Shown here: piece after piece, positions 1 to 7,837 of the stretch
Layout: the number at the start of each line of letters is the position of its first letter
How positions within the stretch are numbered: position 1 is the first letter of the stretch
Assembly: GCA_022013615.1 (NCBI GenBank)
Contig: JAKLQB010000152.1
Span: forward strand, 1 to 10,879
Source: Desulfobacterales bacterium
Lineage (GTDB): Bacteria > Desulfobacterota > DSM-4660 > Desulfatiglandales > Desulfatiglandaceae
Reading direction: 5' to 3'
Length of the DNA: 10,879 nucleotides
Program-made: the position numbers and the translations under genes
The notes under the pieces: generated by a model
The model's input: the letters and a program-made list of their open reading frames with translations, nothing else
What the model was told of the DNA's origin: nothing
The model's database searches: none

Positions 1-303
1 ATATCCTCTACCAATCAATAATCTATCTTGAACCTGGGATGATATACACCGCACGCTAGGCATCCTCCCCGCACAAAAAAAATACATGAAAATTCACTTT
101 TTTTTCGTTTACGCAGGCTTGCCGAAAGGACACGATGTAAAGAACACTTTGTGATGTTGCATGGCCATTAGAGATCTTTGATTTTTCACTTTTTCCAAAT
201 TTGCATATCGAAAAAGCAAGGAGTTACAAATGCCATTCGTTCAAAAATAGAAATTTTTCAAAAGTCTCCATTAGAGACTCCTTATGCCCCAATAGGCTTC
301 AAT
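1..303. other. Gene-poor left edge, possible start of a further minus-strand ORF
   Basis: No recognisable gene lies in this AT-rich stretch. On the minus strand one frame is open from an ATG at 87-85 to the window edge (29 codons, beginning MYFFCAGRMPSV). A GGGGAGG purine tract lies just before an internal ATG in the same frame, and an internal GTG follows it at better spacing. This could be the start of another gene reading out of the window, but 29 codons give no family signal. The decamer CCATTAGAGA occurs twice (about 167 and 268); the second copy is part of the hairpin listed next. Confidence 0.2.
257..279 (-). terminator. Possible Rho-independent terminator after wzy
   Basis: Read on the minus strand, AGTCTC-TAATG-GAGACT forms a perfect 6-bp stem with a 5-nt loop (279 to 263). 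It is followed by TTTG and then further A/T-rich sequence. It starts 25 bases past the stop codon of the polymerase gene, the right place for the end of the polysaccharide operon. The T tract is short and the stem only half GC, so termination may be weak. Confidence 0.4.
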
Positions 304-1848
304 TTAACTCATTACAGGGTTGAACCAAATTGGAACTTGTGTTCTTTTTTTTTTAAAAGGGCTTCTTGTCAAAAAACTCGCAGTATAATTGATTGCTAAA
401 ATTAGCAATATATCCTGTGGAAGGAAACGGAATAGCGTTATCAAATACGCACCCGAGTCACCCTCCACGAATAAATTGTGGAATCTTAACAGAAAATATA
501 TCGCCCATATATTATGCTCTAGCGACCAACCGATCTTTTTAAAGATCACAAAAATGGGTGTCGCAAAAAAGAAAGGAAATATAAGAGTGCCAAGCCAGCC
601 GAAACTGGCATAGCCCTCTGCAATTAATGGAACAGTTGCAAATCCTCCCATGACGGTTGGAATCCCCACTTCGCTGTAAAGCCAGTCTCCAATGCTCCAT
701 CCGACGTCTTTTTGAGGATTTAGAAAACGTGGTACTATCCTGCTAAACCCTATCTTGATTGAGTCAAGGCCTATTCGATTTATTCTAACCCTATCGATAC
801 CATCAATCATTATATCGACATGTTCCACAAGCGAGGCCCGCTCCAGTACATTCGCCGATCTACCATAGTAGTCCAGGAAGGATTGGTGCTGTATCATTCT
901 CTCTCTGAGATCGCTGAATACTTCCGCGTTCCTTACGATTGATGCGGCAGTGTCAGCGGTTGATACTAGGCGGTCCCATGCAGAAAGGTCCTCCCTGAAA
1001 CCTCGCACGTATAGCATGAACGGGGTAATAAAAGAAAGGATACAAGCAACGACTATGGTAGCGACTGCAACATAATGCCATCTTATCCTTCCCTTAAAGG
1101 CAATGACCGTCACAACATATGCAAGGAACCCGTTTATAATTGGCATGCGGGCATTAGCAATGACGGCGAAGATCAATTGTGTAAATAGCAAGACTGCACA
1201 CCAGTTGCTCATTGATTTTCGGCTATTGGTAGCGACTAATGTTTGAGCAGTTGCTGCTATAATGGCCAGCAAATAAAAGGAAGTAAAAAAGGCATAAACA
1301 GTTGTGCTATAGGTAAGATCAACACCGGAGGCAATACTATTGACTGTTTTTATTTTACCGACCCATGATGCACTCCCTATCAGAGCGCTAAAAATGGAAA
1401 TCATGAGCAGCTGCCGTTCCTTGAGGATCGGTTTCAACAGCGGCTTTCCCACAAATTCTAGACTGGATACAAAAAATGCAATCAGGTATCCAGTCAGCCC
1501 CAGAAGGACGGCAAAAAAGGCTTCGATTGGTAGGTGTAAGTTTGAATCCAGAGGTTGCAGCATCATGAATTTGGCAATAGTTGCAAAATCAACGTATCGA
1601 AACGCAACAAAAAGCACAAGTAAAGCGCCAACGCGTAAGAATCCGGTTGTCGCAATTGGAACGGCTCCAATTATCATAATAATAAATGCAATAGCCACGA
1701 CCACAAGATTCGAACCAAGCAAAAGGTGACCGATGCATAGCAAAACCGAGGCCATTACCATTATTCTAAATAGCTTTTTGTCCCTGATTTTTGACCCAGC
1801 AATGATATTCTGGCGACAGGCCAGATGATTCATTTTGCGTCTGATCAT
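304..1848 (-). CDS. wzy: Wzy-like oligosaccharide repeat unit polymerase (O-antigen/capsule polymerase)
   Basis: A 514-residue integral membrane protein. About eleven to twelve hydrophobic segments are visible, at roughly residues 27-43, 47-64, 66-84, 108-128, 146-162, 184-205, 214-251 (two), 259-280, 415-437 and 446-490 (two). A long hydrophilic loop separates the segments at about 283-405. This topology, with a loop followed by an E-G-Y-A-S-F-G-W-L-G motif (411-420), is typical of Wzy polymerases, which join lipid-linked repeat units at the periplasmic face of the inner membrane. Wzy proteins diverge strongly, so the assignment rests on topology, that motif and the adjacent flippase and glycosyltransferase genes. 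The chosen start is an ATG with a poor ribosome site; the ATG at residue 6 is an alternative. It is the last gene of the minus-strand operon, about 100 bases after the preceding gene. Linkage and sugar cannot be predicted. Confidence 0.8.
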   Translation of the reverse strand: MIRRKMNHLACRQNIIAGSKIRDKKLFRIMVMASVLLCIGHLLLGSNLVVVAIAFIIMIIGAVPIATTGFLRVGALLVLFVAFRYVDFATIAKFMMLQPLDSNLHLPIEAFFAVLLGLTGYLIAFFVSSLEFVGKPLLKPILKERQLLMISIFSALIGSASWVGKIKTVNSIASGVDLTYSTTVYAFFTSFYLLAIIAATAQTLVATNSRKSMSNWCAVLLFTQLIFAVIANARMPIINGFLAYVVTVIAFKGRIRWHYVAVATIVVACILSFITPFMLYVRGFREDLSAWDRLVSTADTAASIVRNAEVFSDLRERMIQHQSFLDYYGRSANVLERASLVEHVDIMIDGIDRVRINRIGLDSIKIGFSRIVPRFLNPQKDVGWSIGDWLYSEVGIPTVMGGFATVPLIAEGYASFGWLGTLIFPFFFATPIFVIFKKIGWSLEHNIWAIYFLLRFHNLFVEGDSGAYLITLFRFLPQDILLILAINYTASFLTRSPFKKKRTQVPIWFNPVMS

Positions 1849-1948
1849 TCCGACTTACCCGCAGTTATTTTTTTGTGAAAGCTGTCATCTAAGGTCCAAA
1901 GCGGCTTATGAATCTTTTTAGAAAAGAAGACGTCGGTAATTTTTCTGA

Positions 1949-2959
1949 TCATTTGGCCATTGCTTGCCGTATGACACATCTTAAGATCGGTTCATGGAAA
2001 AAATTATTTCTTAGACAGCGCTCGTAACCACGCCGGGCAATTTCGCGGCGGCGCTCGGGCGCTTCCAACAATTCGTGACACACTCTTGCGCATTCCTCTA
2101 CGTCATCCCAAAATACGGCCTCTTCCCCATCTTTATACATAGCCAAATGTTCTTTTGTGCGCTCTGCACACAATAATCCGCCCACAGCAGGAATTTCAAT
2201 CGATCTGGTGGTATGTTGATCACCAGACAACAACAACCCAAGGCATATCTTGGATGACTCAAGTATCATGACATAGTCTTTATTACAGACTCCCGGACCT
2301 CGCCAAACGTTTTTTATTGACCGCCATTTTTTAGCTTTCTTCCACCGATCGCCCCAAATCGAAATGGGTACGTCACGTTTTAATAACTCAGCTATAAACG
2401 AACCTCTTCCTGGTATCCATGTTCCAACAAAGCATACCTCCGAAGACCAGGACATCCCCTCCTCGATAGAAATAGGCAATGGCTTAAATAACTCTTCGTC
2501 AGCACTCCTAAACACGCGCATCACCTTTTTAGCTCCCAATGCCTTTACATAATCTATGAAGTCTTTTTGCACAACGACAAGCATATTATACTCAGGAATA
2601 CTCGCTCGGTAGAGCCTCCATTTCCTGTAATTACGTTTGTAAAGTAGGTTATCGTGAAAATAATTCACTATGCACTCAAATTTATTTCTTAGTTTTTTTA
2701 CCAGTTTGGGGCCAAGAAGCTGTCCATGATCGACCCACACAAGATCAAAATACATGTTATGGACCTTGAATAATATACCGCGCCACACCCATGCTGAAAA
2801 TCCCAAAGCTCCGGTTTCGAACACCCACTTTTTCATCAAACGATTGGATGGCAAAAACGAATCAGGGTCAACCAAAAAAACATCATGGCCGAGACGCTTC
2901 AAAGCTTGATAACGATGATAAGAAGTTCCGCAATTGTTTCCAAGGTAGAGGATTCTCAC
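1949..2959 (-). CDS. CgeB-like glycosyltransferase (GT-B fold)
   Basis: A 336-residue probable cytoplasmic glycosyltransferase adding a sugar to the lipid-linked repeat unit. The N-terminal half begins with a Rossmann strand (MRILYLGNNCGTSYHRYQAL) as in GT-B enzymes. The C-terminal half starts near residue 175 (VCFVGTWIPGRGSFIAEL). It carries the block typical of the Glyco_trans_1_2/CgeB-type domain at about 244-286: S-G-D-Q-H, T-R-S-I-E-I-P-A-V-G-G, then E-R-T-K-E-H-L and DGEEAVFWDD. In related enzymes the acidic residue in this E-I-P-A-x-G-G block sits near the nucleotide-sugar site. Translation starts at GTG 2959-2957, preceded by a fair AGGGAG Shine-Dalgarno at 9-nt spacing. About 80 bases separate it from wzx upstream. 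Donor and acceptor cannot be told from sequence. Confidence 0.8.
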   Translation of the reverse strand: MRILYLGNNCGTSYHRYQALKRLGHDVFLVDPDSFLPSNRLMKKWVFETGALGFSAWVWRGILFKVHNMYFDLVWVDHGQLLGPKLVKKLRNKFECIVNYFHDNLLYKRNYRKWRLYRASIPEYNMLVVVQKDFIDYVKALGAKKVMRVFRSADEELFKPLPISIEEGMSWSSEVCFVGTWIPGRGSFIAELLKRDVPISIWGDRWKKAKKWRSIKNVWRGPGVCNKDYVMILESSKICLGLLLSGDQHTTRSIEIPAVGGLLCAERTKEHLAMYKDGEEAVFWDDVEECARVCHELLEAPERRREIARRGYERCLRNNFFHEPILRCVIRQAMAK

Positions 2960-3039
2960 AAAAAATGTCTCCCTAATTTGGGTCTAAACAACTATTTTGA
3001 TCTTTGAGCCTACAGGGTGCTTGCCACTCCCATCTACTA

Positions 3040-4452
3040 TTAGGCTCCGATCCTAACGGGCTTCCCGCCTAACAAAGTGCCAAAAATTGTTACACACAGG
3101 CCCGCATTTTTTACGGCAAACATACTTAATAATAACTTGGCCCCAACCAGGCTTATCACAAGGGCGAAGGCTGCTCCTTCTATGCCGTATTTGGGAATCA
3201 GCAATGCATTGAGTATCACATTTTCCAAGGCTGCGCCTGAAAAAATAATGGCAACTGTACGCTCATAGCCCGTCATACCGAGCAATAAGGCTCCAGAACC
3301 CGCAGCTACATCGGCCAAACGCCCCACGGCGAGAATCAGAAGCGCTGTTTTTGCCGCCATAAACTCATGGCCGAATAGAAGCAAAATATTTCCTCCCGCG
3401 AAAATCAGGATCAGGCCGAATGGCAACACTGATAAGAAGGCTATGCGTACCGCACGGGTCAGGATCTTCTGCAATCGTTCTTTTTCCTCCTTGCCATTGA
3501 GGCGAGCAATGATCGGCGCTAAAATAATCTCGGATGCCATCATCACATAAACCAGCAGGAAGGCCAAGCGACTCGATGCTGCATATAAACCCACGTCCCC
3601 GGGGCTTCGCATTGCTCCCAACATCACGATATCCGCCTGTCCCAAGATGGTTTGCATACCGCTATAGATCAGCATAAGGAATGCCGCTTTCAACCAGGAC
3701 TTGCAATTGTATTTTGGCTGGATGCGTTTGACCTCGGACGGGAGGAGCCTTCTTAGCCAGAATTCACCCGCCACCAGGGCGATCGCGGCGGTGCACACAT
3801 TGACCGCCATCGCCGCCGGAGCGCTGAGAAGGTCTGGCCAAAAGAGGTATATCGCGACGATGCCTGTCAAAAGCAGGCCCGGGCGCAAAATCATGCCGGG
3901 TAAAAGTGCACGAAGGACATGCTCAAGCCCCCTGGCGGCGGACTCCCGCAGGCTTGACAAGGCAAATAACGGAACCAGCGGAGCTGCCACCCATAGCGAA
4001 AGGCGCATCGCCTCTTTATCCGTCGCGGGAAAGACGCATCCTGCAACCGCAAAAACAATAATGCTGAGGATCGCCGAAAGGGCCAGAGCGAAACAATCAG
4101 AAAACCGCAAAAGGCCTTTAAAAGCTGCCCATTCGCGCCGGGACCGATAGATAGCGACATCCCGGACGAGCAATGTTCCAAATCCAAATGATGCGGCAAT
4201 TACAAGAAGGCTTATCCAGGCCATGGCATTCGCGAACGCCCCGTAGCCTCCTGCGCCCAACAAGCGGGCAAGGAGAATACTGTTGAGAAATGCCAACCCC
4301 GCGAATCCCACCTGGATCACGAAGCTGCCCGCCGCGCCCCTGATAAGATGGGTACGGAATCTCCCGGTTACCTCTGGTCGATTGGGCCTATATTGAGTTA
4401 TGGGTTTCATATCCTGCAACTTTGGACTATTGTATTCCCTATAACGCGACAC
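3040..4452 (-). CDS. wzx: Wzx-type polysaccharide repeat unit flippase
   Basis: A 470-residue multi-pass membrane protein of the polysaccharide transporter (MOP/MATE-like) superfamily. It would flip undecaprenyl-linked oligosaccharide across the inner membrane for Wzy to polymerise. The family N-terminus is clear: an amphipathic RTHLIRGAAGSF start, then a first membrane helix leading to LLARLLGAGGYGAFANA, followed by a second helix and LVRDVAIYRSRREW (about residues 32-120). Roughly twelve to fourteen hydrophobic segments follow in alternating pairs. The listed start is a GTG three bases after the GT9 stop codon, suggesting coupling. The ATG at 4410 (MKPITQYRPNRP) is an equally possible start, since the first conserved helix begins only after residue 30. 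The gene is clearly more GC-rich than wzy and the FkbM gene on either side, suggesting a different origin within a mosaic cluster. Confidence 0.9.
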   Translation of the reverse strand: MSRYREYNSPKLQDMKPITQYRPNRPEVTGRFRTHLIRGAAGSFVIQVGFAGLAFLNSILLARLLGAGGYGAFANAMAWISLLVIAASFGFGTLLVRDVAIYRSRREWAAFKGLLRFSDCFALALSAILSIIVFAVAGCVFPATDKEAMRLSLWVAAPLVPLFALSSLRESAARGLEHVLRALLPGMILRPGLLLTGIVAIYLFWPDLLSAPAAMAVNVCTAAIALVAGEFWLRRLLPSEVKRIQPKYNCKSWLKAAFLMLIYSGMQTILGQADIVMLGAMRSPGDVGLYAASSRLAFLLVYVMMASEIILAPIIARLNGKEEKERLQKILTRAVRIAFLSVLPFGLILIFAGGNILLLFGHEFMAAKTALLILAVGRLADVAAGSGALLLGMTGYERTVAIIFSGAALENVILNALLIPKYGIEGAAFALVISLVGAKLLLSMFAVKNAGLCVTIFGTLLGGKPVRIGA

Positions 4453-4455
4453 TCT

Positions 4456-5529
4456 TTATGAATTAACGTGGTGCAAAATCTTGTCAACAGCTTCCATGAC
4501 CTCTTTCACCTCAATCGAGGTAATACATCTCTTTTCATTATCTTTACAAATATCCAGTCCACATCCAAAGCAACCTGTTTTGTGGTAAATAACTTTATGT
4601 CCAGCACCATAAGGAAACCACACCCCTGGCTTATTTCGGGCGCTAAATATAGCCACACAGGGGGTCCCAACTGAAGCCGCCAGGTGCATGGGGCCGCTGT
4701 CGTGGCCCAAAAACATTGTAGCTATTTTGAGAACTGCCGCGCTTTCCCTGGGGGTCAACATACCACAAAGATTCAACTTTGGGCCGAGCCAAGAACGGCT
4801 CGTCCTCTCACTATAGTCGAATTCATCTTTTGATCCAATGAGCACCAGCCCATAATCCTTATGCTTACGGTATAATTGCCCAATGAAATTTCGCCAGTTC
4901 TCCTCGCCCCAGTTGTTCACATCAATCTTTGTTCCGATACTGCATGCTACGAATCGAAAGTACGGCTCAAAGGATCTCACCGCCCGCATTGCCCGCTCTC
5001 GCTCCCTTACCGTCAAGTGCAGGTCCCAGCTTTCAGGATCATCCAACCGAACATCACCAAGTGAGGTAAGACATCTCGCGAGACGCTCGGCTTCGTGTTC
5101 GAAGCATTGTCTATTGGCCAACCATTGATTCTCCTGAAGTCTCCTCGTATTTGGCACGCCGATCATCTTTTTAATGCCACAAGATCTGAAGAAAAGCACA
5201 TCCCGAATGGCTTTGGCCCGTCCCCGTGGCTCCGCAAGATATATGAGGATATCCGGGTTCGATTGCTTGATACGGTTACGGAGACTATTTAGTTGCCCGA
5301 GATCCCGCAGCCCCAACGGGTATGACATGTAGCCATGTACCAACCCAGATCCGTCCAATATAGCACTCAAGGGGGCTGCCTTATCGCCAATAGGAAAATT
5401 GGTAAGAACATGCCTTTCTGCTTCGGGAAAGGCGCGAGCAATCAGGTGAAAGGCAGGAAAGGTGACAATTGTATCGCCCAGACTGCCCAGGCGATATATA
5501 AGAATGCGCTTTGTTTTGCGTTTATCCAT
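4456..5529 (-). CDS. Glycosyltransferase family 9 (heptosyltransferase-like)
   Basis: A cytoplasmic GT-B enzyme of family GT9, the family of LPS heptosyltransferases WaaC/WaaF. Positions are for the 357-residue form starting at 5529. The N-terminal motif RILIYRLGSLGDTIVTFPA (about 8-26) is the usual glycine-rich acceptor-side motif. The C-terminal motif LGHDSGPMHLAASVGTP (274-290) is the donor-binding block. A cluster of four cysteines (C-x2-C-x4-C-x6-C, about 320-335) resembles that seen in many GT9 proteins. I prefer ATG 5529: it overlaps the FkbM stop as ATGGATAA (8 nt), a typical coupled junction, and GT9 proteins normally start just before the first strand. An in-frame ATG at 5580 would add 17 residues and overlap FkbM by 59 bases; neither start has a good ribosome site. 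Whether it transfers heptose or another sugar to core or repeat unit is unknown. Confidence 0.9.
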   Translation of the reverse strand: MDKRKTKRILIYRLGSLGDTIVTFPAFHLIARAFPEAERHVLTNFPIGDKAAPLSAILDGSGLVHGYMSYPLGLRDLGQLNSLRNRIKQSNPDILIYLAEPRGRAKAIRDVLFFRSCGIKKMIGVPNTRRLQENQWLANRQCFEHEAERLARCLTSLGDVRLDDPESWDLHLTVRERERAMRAVRSFEPYFRFVACSIGTKIDVNNWGEENWRNFIGQLYRKHKDYGLVLIGSKDEFDYSERTSRSWLGPKLNLCGMLTPRESAAVLKIATMFLGHDSGPMHLAASVGTPCVAIFSARNKPGVWFPYGAGHKVIYHKTGCFGCGLDICKDNEKRCITSIEVKEVMEAVDKILHHVNS

Positions 5530-5928
5530 CAATGGTAATGTTTTTAAAAAAGTAAACATCGTCTTGAATATCTTTTTCATTAATCAAAGTAAAATTTGCA
5601 TTCCTAATCTTATCGACCAAATTTAATGCCCTGGTCCCTCCCCCATGAATTTCCATAATTAAATAATTCAGACTGTGGATCATTTTTGGAATTTTAAAAA
5701 AGATTTCATGCTCCGCGCCTTCTACGTCTATTTTACAAATGCCAATAATATCATTAAAGAAATGCTGATGGTAGATATCTTCCAAGGTGATGCAATTTAT
5801 TTTGAAAAGATTGGCTTCTGTTGATTTTTTATACAAGCTGTCACCCGTACTTCCTTTCGTGAAGGGAAGTTTAAGTGATTTGCGATTTCCGGCTACAGCT
5901 TGGTTTTTGAGAATCATTGGTACGCTAA
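5522..5928 (-). pseudogene. FkbM family methyltransferase, 3' fragment (split by IS)
   Basis: This is the C-terminal half of an FkbM-type SAM-dependent O-methyltransferase, a family that commonly methylates sugars in surface glycans. It contains the family hallmark ICKIDVEGAEHEIFFKIP (residues 190-207 of the rebuilt protein) and YLIMEIHGG (215-223). The fragment begins at the TAA duplication beside the IS. Joining base 7838 to base 5925, which deletes the IS and one TAA, gives an uninterrupted 261-residue frame reading ...FNINHNLSVPMILKNQ... across the junction. An internal ATG at 5917 could in principle start a 131-residue product, but it would lack the SAM-binding motif I and so be inactive alone. 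The stop codon overlaps the GT9 start by 8 nt. Confidence 0.9.
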
Positions 5929-5955
5929 GGGCTCACTCAAAAATAAAACAACATT
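5929..5955 (+). repeat. IS left terminal inverted repeat
   Basis: The left end begins GGGCTCACTCAAAAATAA and matches the right end at 22 of 27 positions. It is directly preceded by TAA (5926-5928), one copy of the target duplication. Confidence 0.92.
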
Positions 5956-6099
5956 TTAAAGGGCTAATTGTATCATATTGAAAATGGCCTTCGGTTAGTG
6001 TTGTAGCCAATGGCAGTGTATATAAATATATTTGGGAATCTGCTCTTTTTGAGAATATTGGCCTTGACAAATCTTTTTGTATGGGCTAATGTTCTCATT

Positions 6100-6867
6100 A
6101 TGAACAAGACAAGATATTCCATGCAGGCTCTCGAGAAGTTCCTTGAACATCACAGAATAGCGACCTTTGACCAGCTTAAGACTGCACTCGGCAATCCAGC
6201 TCGCTGTACGATTTTTCGTAAGCTAGCAGAATTGGAGCACCTGAGCAGCTATTCGCATCGAGGCAAGTACTACACTCTCAGGTCCATTGCACGGTTTAGC
6301 GCCATGGGCCTTTGGAATGAACGATCTGTGTGGTTTTCTCGGTTCGGCAACTTGCTCGATACAGCCGAAGCCTTGGTCCACGAGTCTGAGGCGGGCTACA
6401 CGGCCGCCGAACTCAAAGATGTTTTGCACGTTAAAACCAAGCATGCGTTGACTCAGCTGATTCGCTCCGGTCGGCTTCAGCGTGAACCATTCGATTCGGT
6501 CTACGTCTATCTGTCTGGGGAAAGCCACGTTGCAGACCGGCAGCGAAAGGCTCGAAAAGTTCATTCAAAGCGCTCTTTTGCCTCTCTTATCATTGTCAAC
6601 CCCGATTTGGCTGCCGAAGAAGCCAAAGCCACTATTCTTCTTTTCTGTAGTATGTTAGACGAACGGCAACGTCGACTATATGCTGGCCTGGAGTCTTTGA
6701 AACTGGGCCACGGCGGAGATGCGCACATCGCTTCCCTTCTGGGTATGGATCCACATACAGTTGCACGGGGCCGCCAGGAGCTTATCATCGGGGATTTGAG
6801 CCGTGATAGGGTTCGGCCAGAAGGGGGTGGCCGACTGCCACAGGAAAAAAAACACCCGACATCATAG
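6100..6867 (+). CDS. ISAzo13-type transposase, N-terminal ORF (orfA)
   Basis: A 255-residue ORF encoding the DNA-binding half of the transposase. Residues about 8-60 (ALEKFLEHHRIATFDQLKTA ... RKLAELEHLSSYSHRGKYYT) look like a winged-helix domain, and a second helix-rich repeat follows at about 80-140. These form an extension before the usual family N-terminus. The usual family part begins at about 186 with SMLDERQRRLYAGLESLKLG, then a helix-turn-helix (DAHIASLLGMDPHTVARGRQEL) and a GGGR linker. The ORF stops at TAG 6865, right after an A8 run, and the family continues in the -1 frame. Start ATG 6100 was chosen because the 30 upstream residues from ATG 6010 are a hydrophobic stretch unlike the family. 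A TTGACA box lies at 6064-6069 with a weak TAATGT 17 nt later, so a transcript could be nearly leaderless. On its own the product could act as a repressor or inhibitor of transposition. Confidence 0.8.
   Translation: MNKTRYSMQALEKFLEHHRIATFDQLKTALGNPARCTIFRKLAELEHLSSYSHRGKYYTLRSIARFSAMGLWNERSVWFSRFGNLLDTAEALVHESEAGYTAAELKDVLHVKTKHALTQLIRSGRLQREPFDSVYVYLSGESHVADRQRKARKVHSKRSFASLIIVNPDLAAEEAKATILLFCSMLDERQRRLYAGLESLKLGHGGDAHIASLLGMDPHTVARGRQELIIGDLSRDRVRPEGGGRLPQEKKHPTS
6827..6841 (+). other. Hairpin upstream of the slippery site
   Basis: GTGGC-CGACT-GCCAC forms a perfect 5-bp stem with a 5-nt loop, ending 4 bases before the A8 run. A G5 tract (6823-6827) precedes and partly overlaps it and could serve as a Shine-Dalgarno-like pause signal. 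Either could modulate frameshifting, though the usual stimulatory hairpin lies downstream. Confidence 0.4.
6846..6852 (+). other. Probable -1 ribosomal frameshift site A_AAA_AAA
   Basis: In the orfA frame the codons read CAG GAA AAA AAA CAC, so the last A of GAA plus two AAA codons form the slippery heptamer A_AAA_AAA within an A8 run (6845-6852). Slipping back one base continues as AAA AAA ACA CCC GAC ATC ATA GAG and joins orfB with no lost residues, giving a 572-residue transposase. Transcriptional slippage on A8 would give the same product. An accidental single-base indel in the run is the alternative. Confidence 0.7.
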
Positions 6868-6884
6868 AGGCAATTGCAGCCATT

Positions 6885-7817
6885 ATGGAACACGAGACCG
6901 CCGGGGACCCCGTCAGTGGATGCAAATGGACGCGCAAAACAACACTCAAAATTGCCCAACAACTGAAGCGCGCAGGTATTCGCGTTTCGGCTAACACGGT
7001 GGCCAAATTGCTGAAGAACATGAATTTCTCTCTTCGAGTAAACCTTAAAACACTGGAGTCTGGACTGAGTAAACCGCCCGATCCCCGGGAGCGAGACCTG
7101 CAGTTTCGCTATATTCGAAGGCAGATACGTGCCTACACGGCGCAGGGTATGCCTGTGATCAGTGTGGATACCAAGAGCCGTGAACTGATAGGGCTGTTCC
7201 ATCAATCCGGACGTAGGTGGACTCAAGATTCGATGAAGGTCTTTGATCATGATTTCCCTTCTGATTCTCAAGGTGTTGCCATCCCTTACGGTATCTATGA
7301 TCTTTCTCGAAATGAAGGTTTTGTCTGTGTTGGTACCACCCGCGACACCTCTGAGTTCGCCGTAGATTCTATACGCACTTGGTGGTTACAGGCGGGCTCG
7401 ACTCGCTATCCAAATGCCGACCGCTTGCTCATCCTTGCCGATTGCGGCGGAAGCAATGGCTACCGAACCCGTCTGTGGAAACATAAACTGAATGTCGCCT
7501 TATGTAACCGCTTCAGCCTTCAGGTCAAGGTTTGCCATTATCCACCCGGTTCTTCAAAATGGAACCCTATTGAACACCGGATGTTCTCATCCATCAGCAA
7601 CAATTGGGCGGCTCAGCCATTGCGCGACTACGAAACCGTGTTGAAATTCATTCGTACTACCAAAACTTCGGCAGGACTGAAGATCCGCGCATCTCTAAAC
7701 ACGAAACAGTACCAAAAGGGCAAAAAGATTTCTGACAAGCAAATGGAGCAAATCGACCTGAAGCGGTACACCCTAAGGCCAAATTGGAATTACTCAATTT
7801 CCCCATCGATAATGTGA
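6885..7817 (+). CDS. ISAzo13-type DDE transposase, C-terminal ORF (orfB)
   Basis: The catalytic half of the transposase, 310 residues from ATG 6885; as a fusion its frame is entered at about 6852. It opens with the family block GDPVSGCKWTRKTTLKIAQQL and NTVAKLLKNMNFSLRVNLKT. An RNase H-like DDE domain follows. The three likely metal ligands are D95 in VISVDTKSRELIG, D186 in LLILADCGGSNG and E230 in SKWNPIEHRMFS, all in family-typical contexts, so the catalytic domain appears intact. The stop codon TGA (7815-7817) lies inside the right terminal inverted repeat. ATG 6885 has no convincing ribosome site, which supports expression by frameshift fusion rather than independent initiation. Without orfA it lacks the DNA-binding regions. 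Confidence 0.9.
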   Translation: MEHETAGDPVSGCKWTRKTTLKIAQQLKRAGIRVSANTVAKLLKNMNFSLRVNLKTLESGLSKPPDPRERDLQFRYIRRQIRAYTAQGMPVISVDTKSRELIGLFHQSGRRWTQDSMKVFDHDFPSDSQGVAIPYGIYDLSRNEGFVCVGTTRDTSEFAVDSIRTWWLQAGSTRYPNADRLLILADCGGSNGYRTRLWKHKLNVALCNRFSLQVKVCHYPPGSSKWNPIEHRMFSSISNNWAAQPLRDYETVLKFIRTTKTSAGLKIRASLNTKQYQKGKKISDKQMEQIDLKRYTLRPNWNYSISPSIM

Positions 7818-7837
7818 AATTATTTTTGCGTGAGCCC
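7811..7837 (-). repeat. IS right terminal inverted repeat
   Basis: Read on the minus strand it begins GGGCTCACGCAAAAATAA, then differs from the left end at four positions before a shared ACATT. It is followed by TAA at 7838-7840, the second copy of the target duplication. It overlaps the transposase stop codon. Confidence 0.92.

Larger units (their letters stand above)
5929..7837 (+). mobile_element. ISAzo13-type insertion sequence, complete, inside the FkbM gene
   Basis: A 1909-bp insertion sequence defined directly by its ends. The left end (5929-5955) and the reverse complement of the right end (7811-7837) match at 22 of 27 positions, starting GGGCTCAC and sharing CAAAAATAA and ACATT blocks. 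TAA occurs immediately outside each end (5926-5928 and 7838-7840), a 3-bp target duplication. The element carries a split transposase on the plus strand, opposite to the host operon. The DDE domain matches what is known as the Rhodopirellula-type/ISAzo13 transposase family. At 1.9 kb it seems longer than typical single-ORF members because of extra N-terminal coding sequence. Intact ends, an intact duplication and clean host gene halves suggest a recent insertion. The four genes transcribed after it (GT9, wzx, GT, wzy) may suffer a polar effect. Confidence 0.93.

Noticed and set aside
3701..4150. 149-codon plus-strand frame opposite wzx
   Set aside because: It is a shadow of a GC-rich membrane protein gene; there is no independent evidence for coding.
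6010..6099. Upstream start ATG 6010 extending orfA by 30 residues
   Set aside because: The extra residues are a hydrophobic, AT-rich stretch with no ribosome site. The domain-like sequence begins after ATG 6100.
6561..7271. Minus-strand 236-codon open frame across the transposase
   Set aside because: It is antisense to conserved transposase motifs in both ORFs and has no recognisable protein features.
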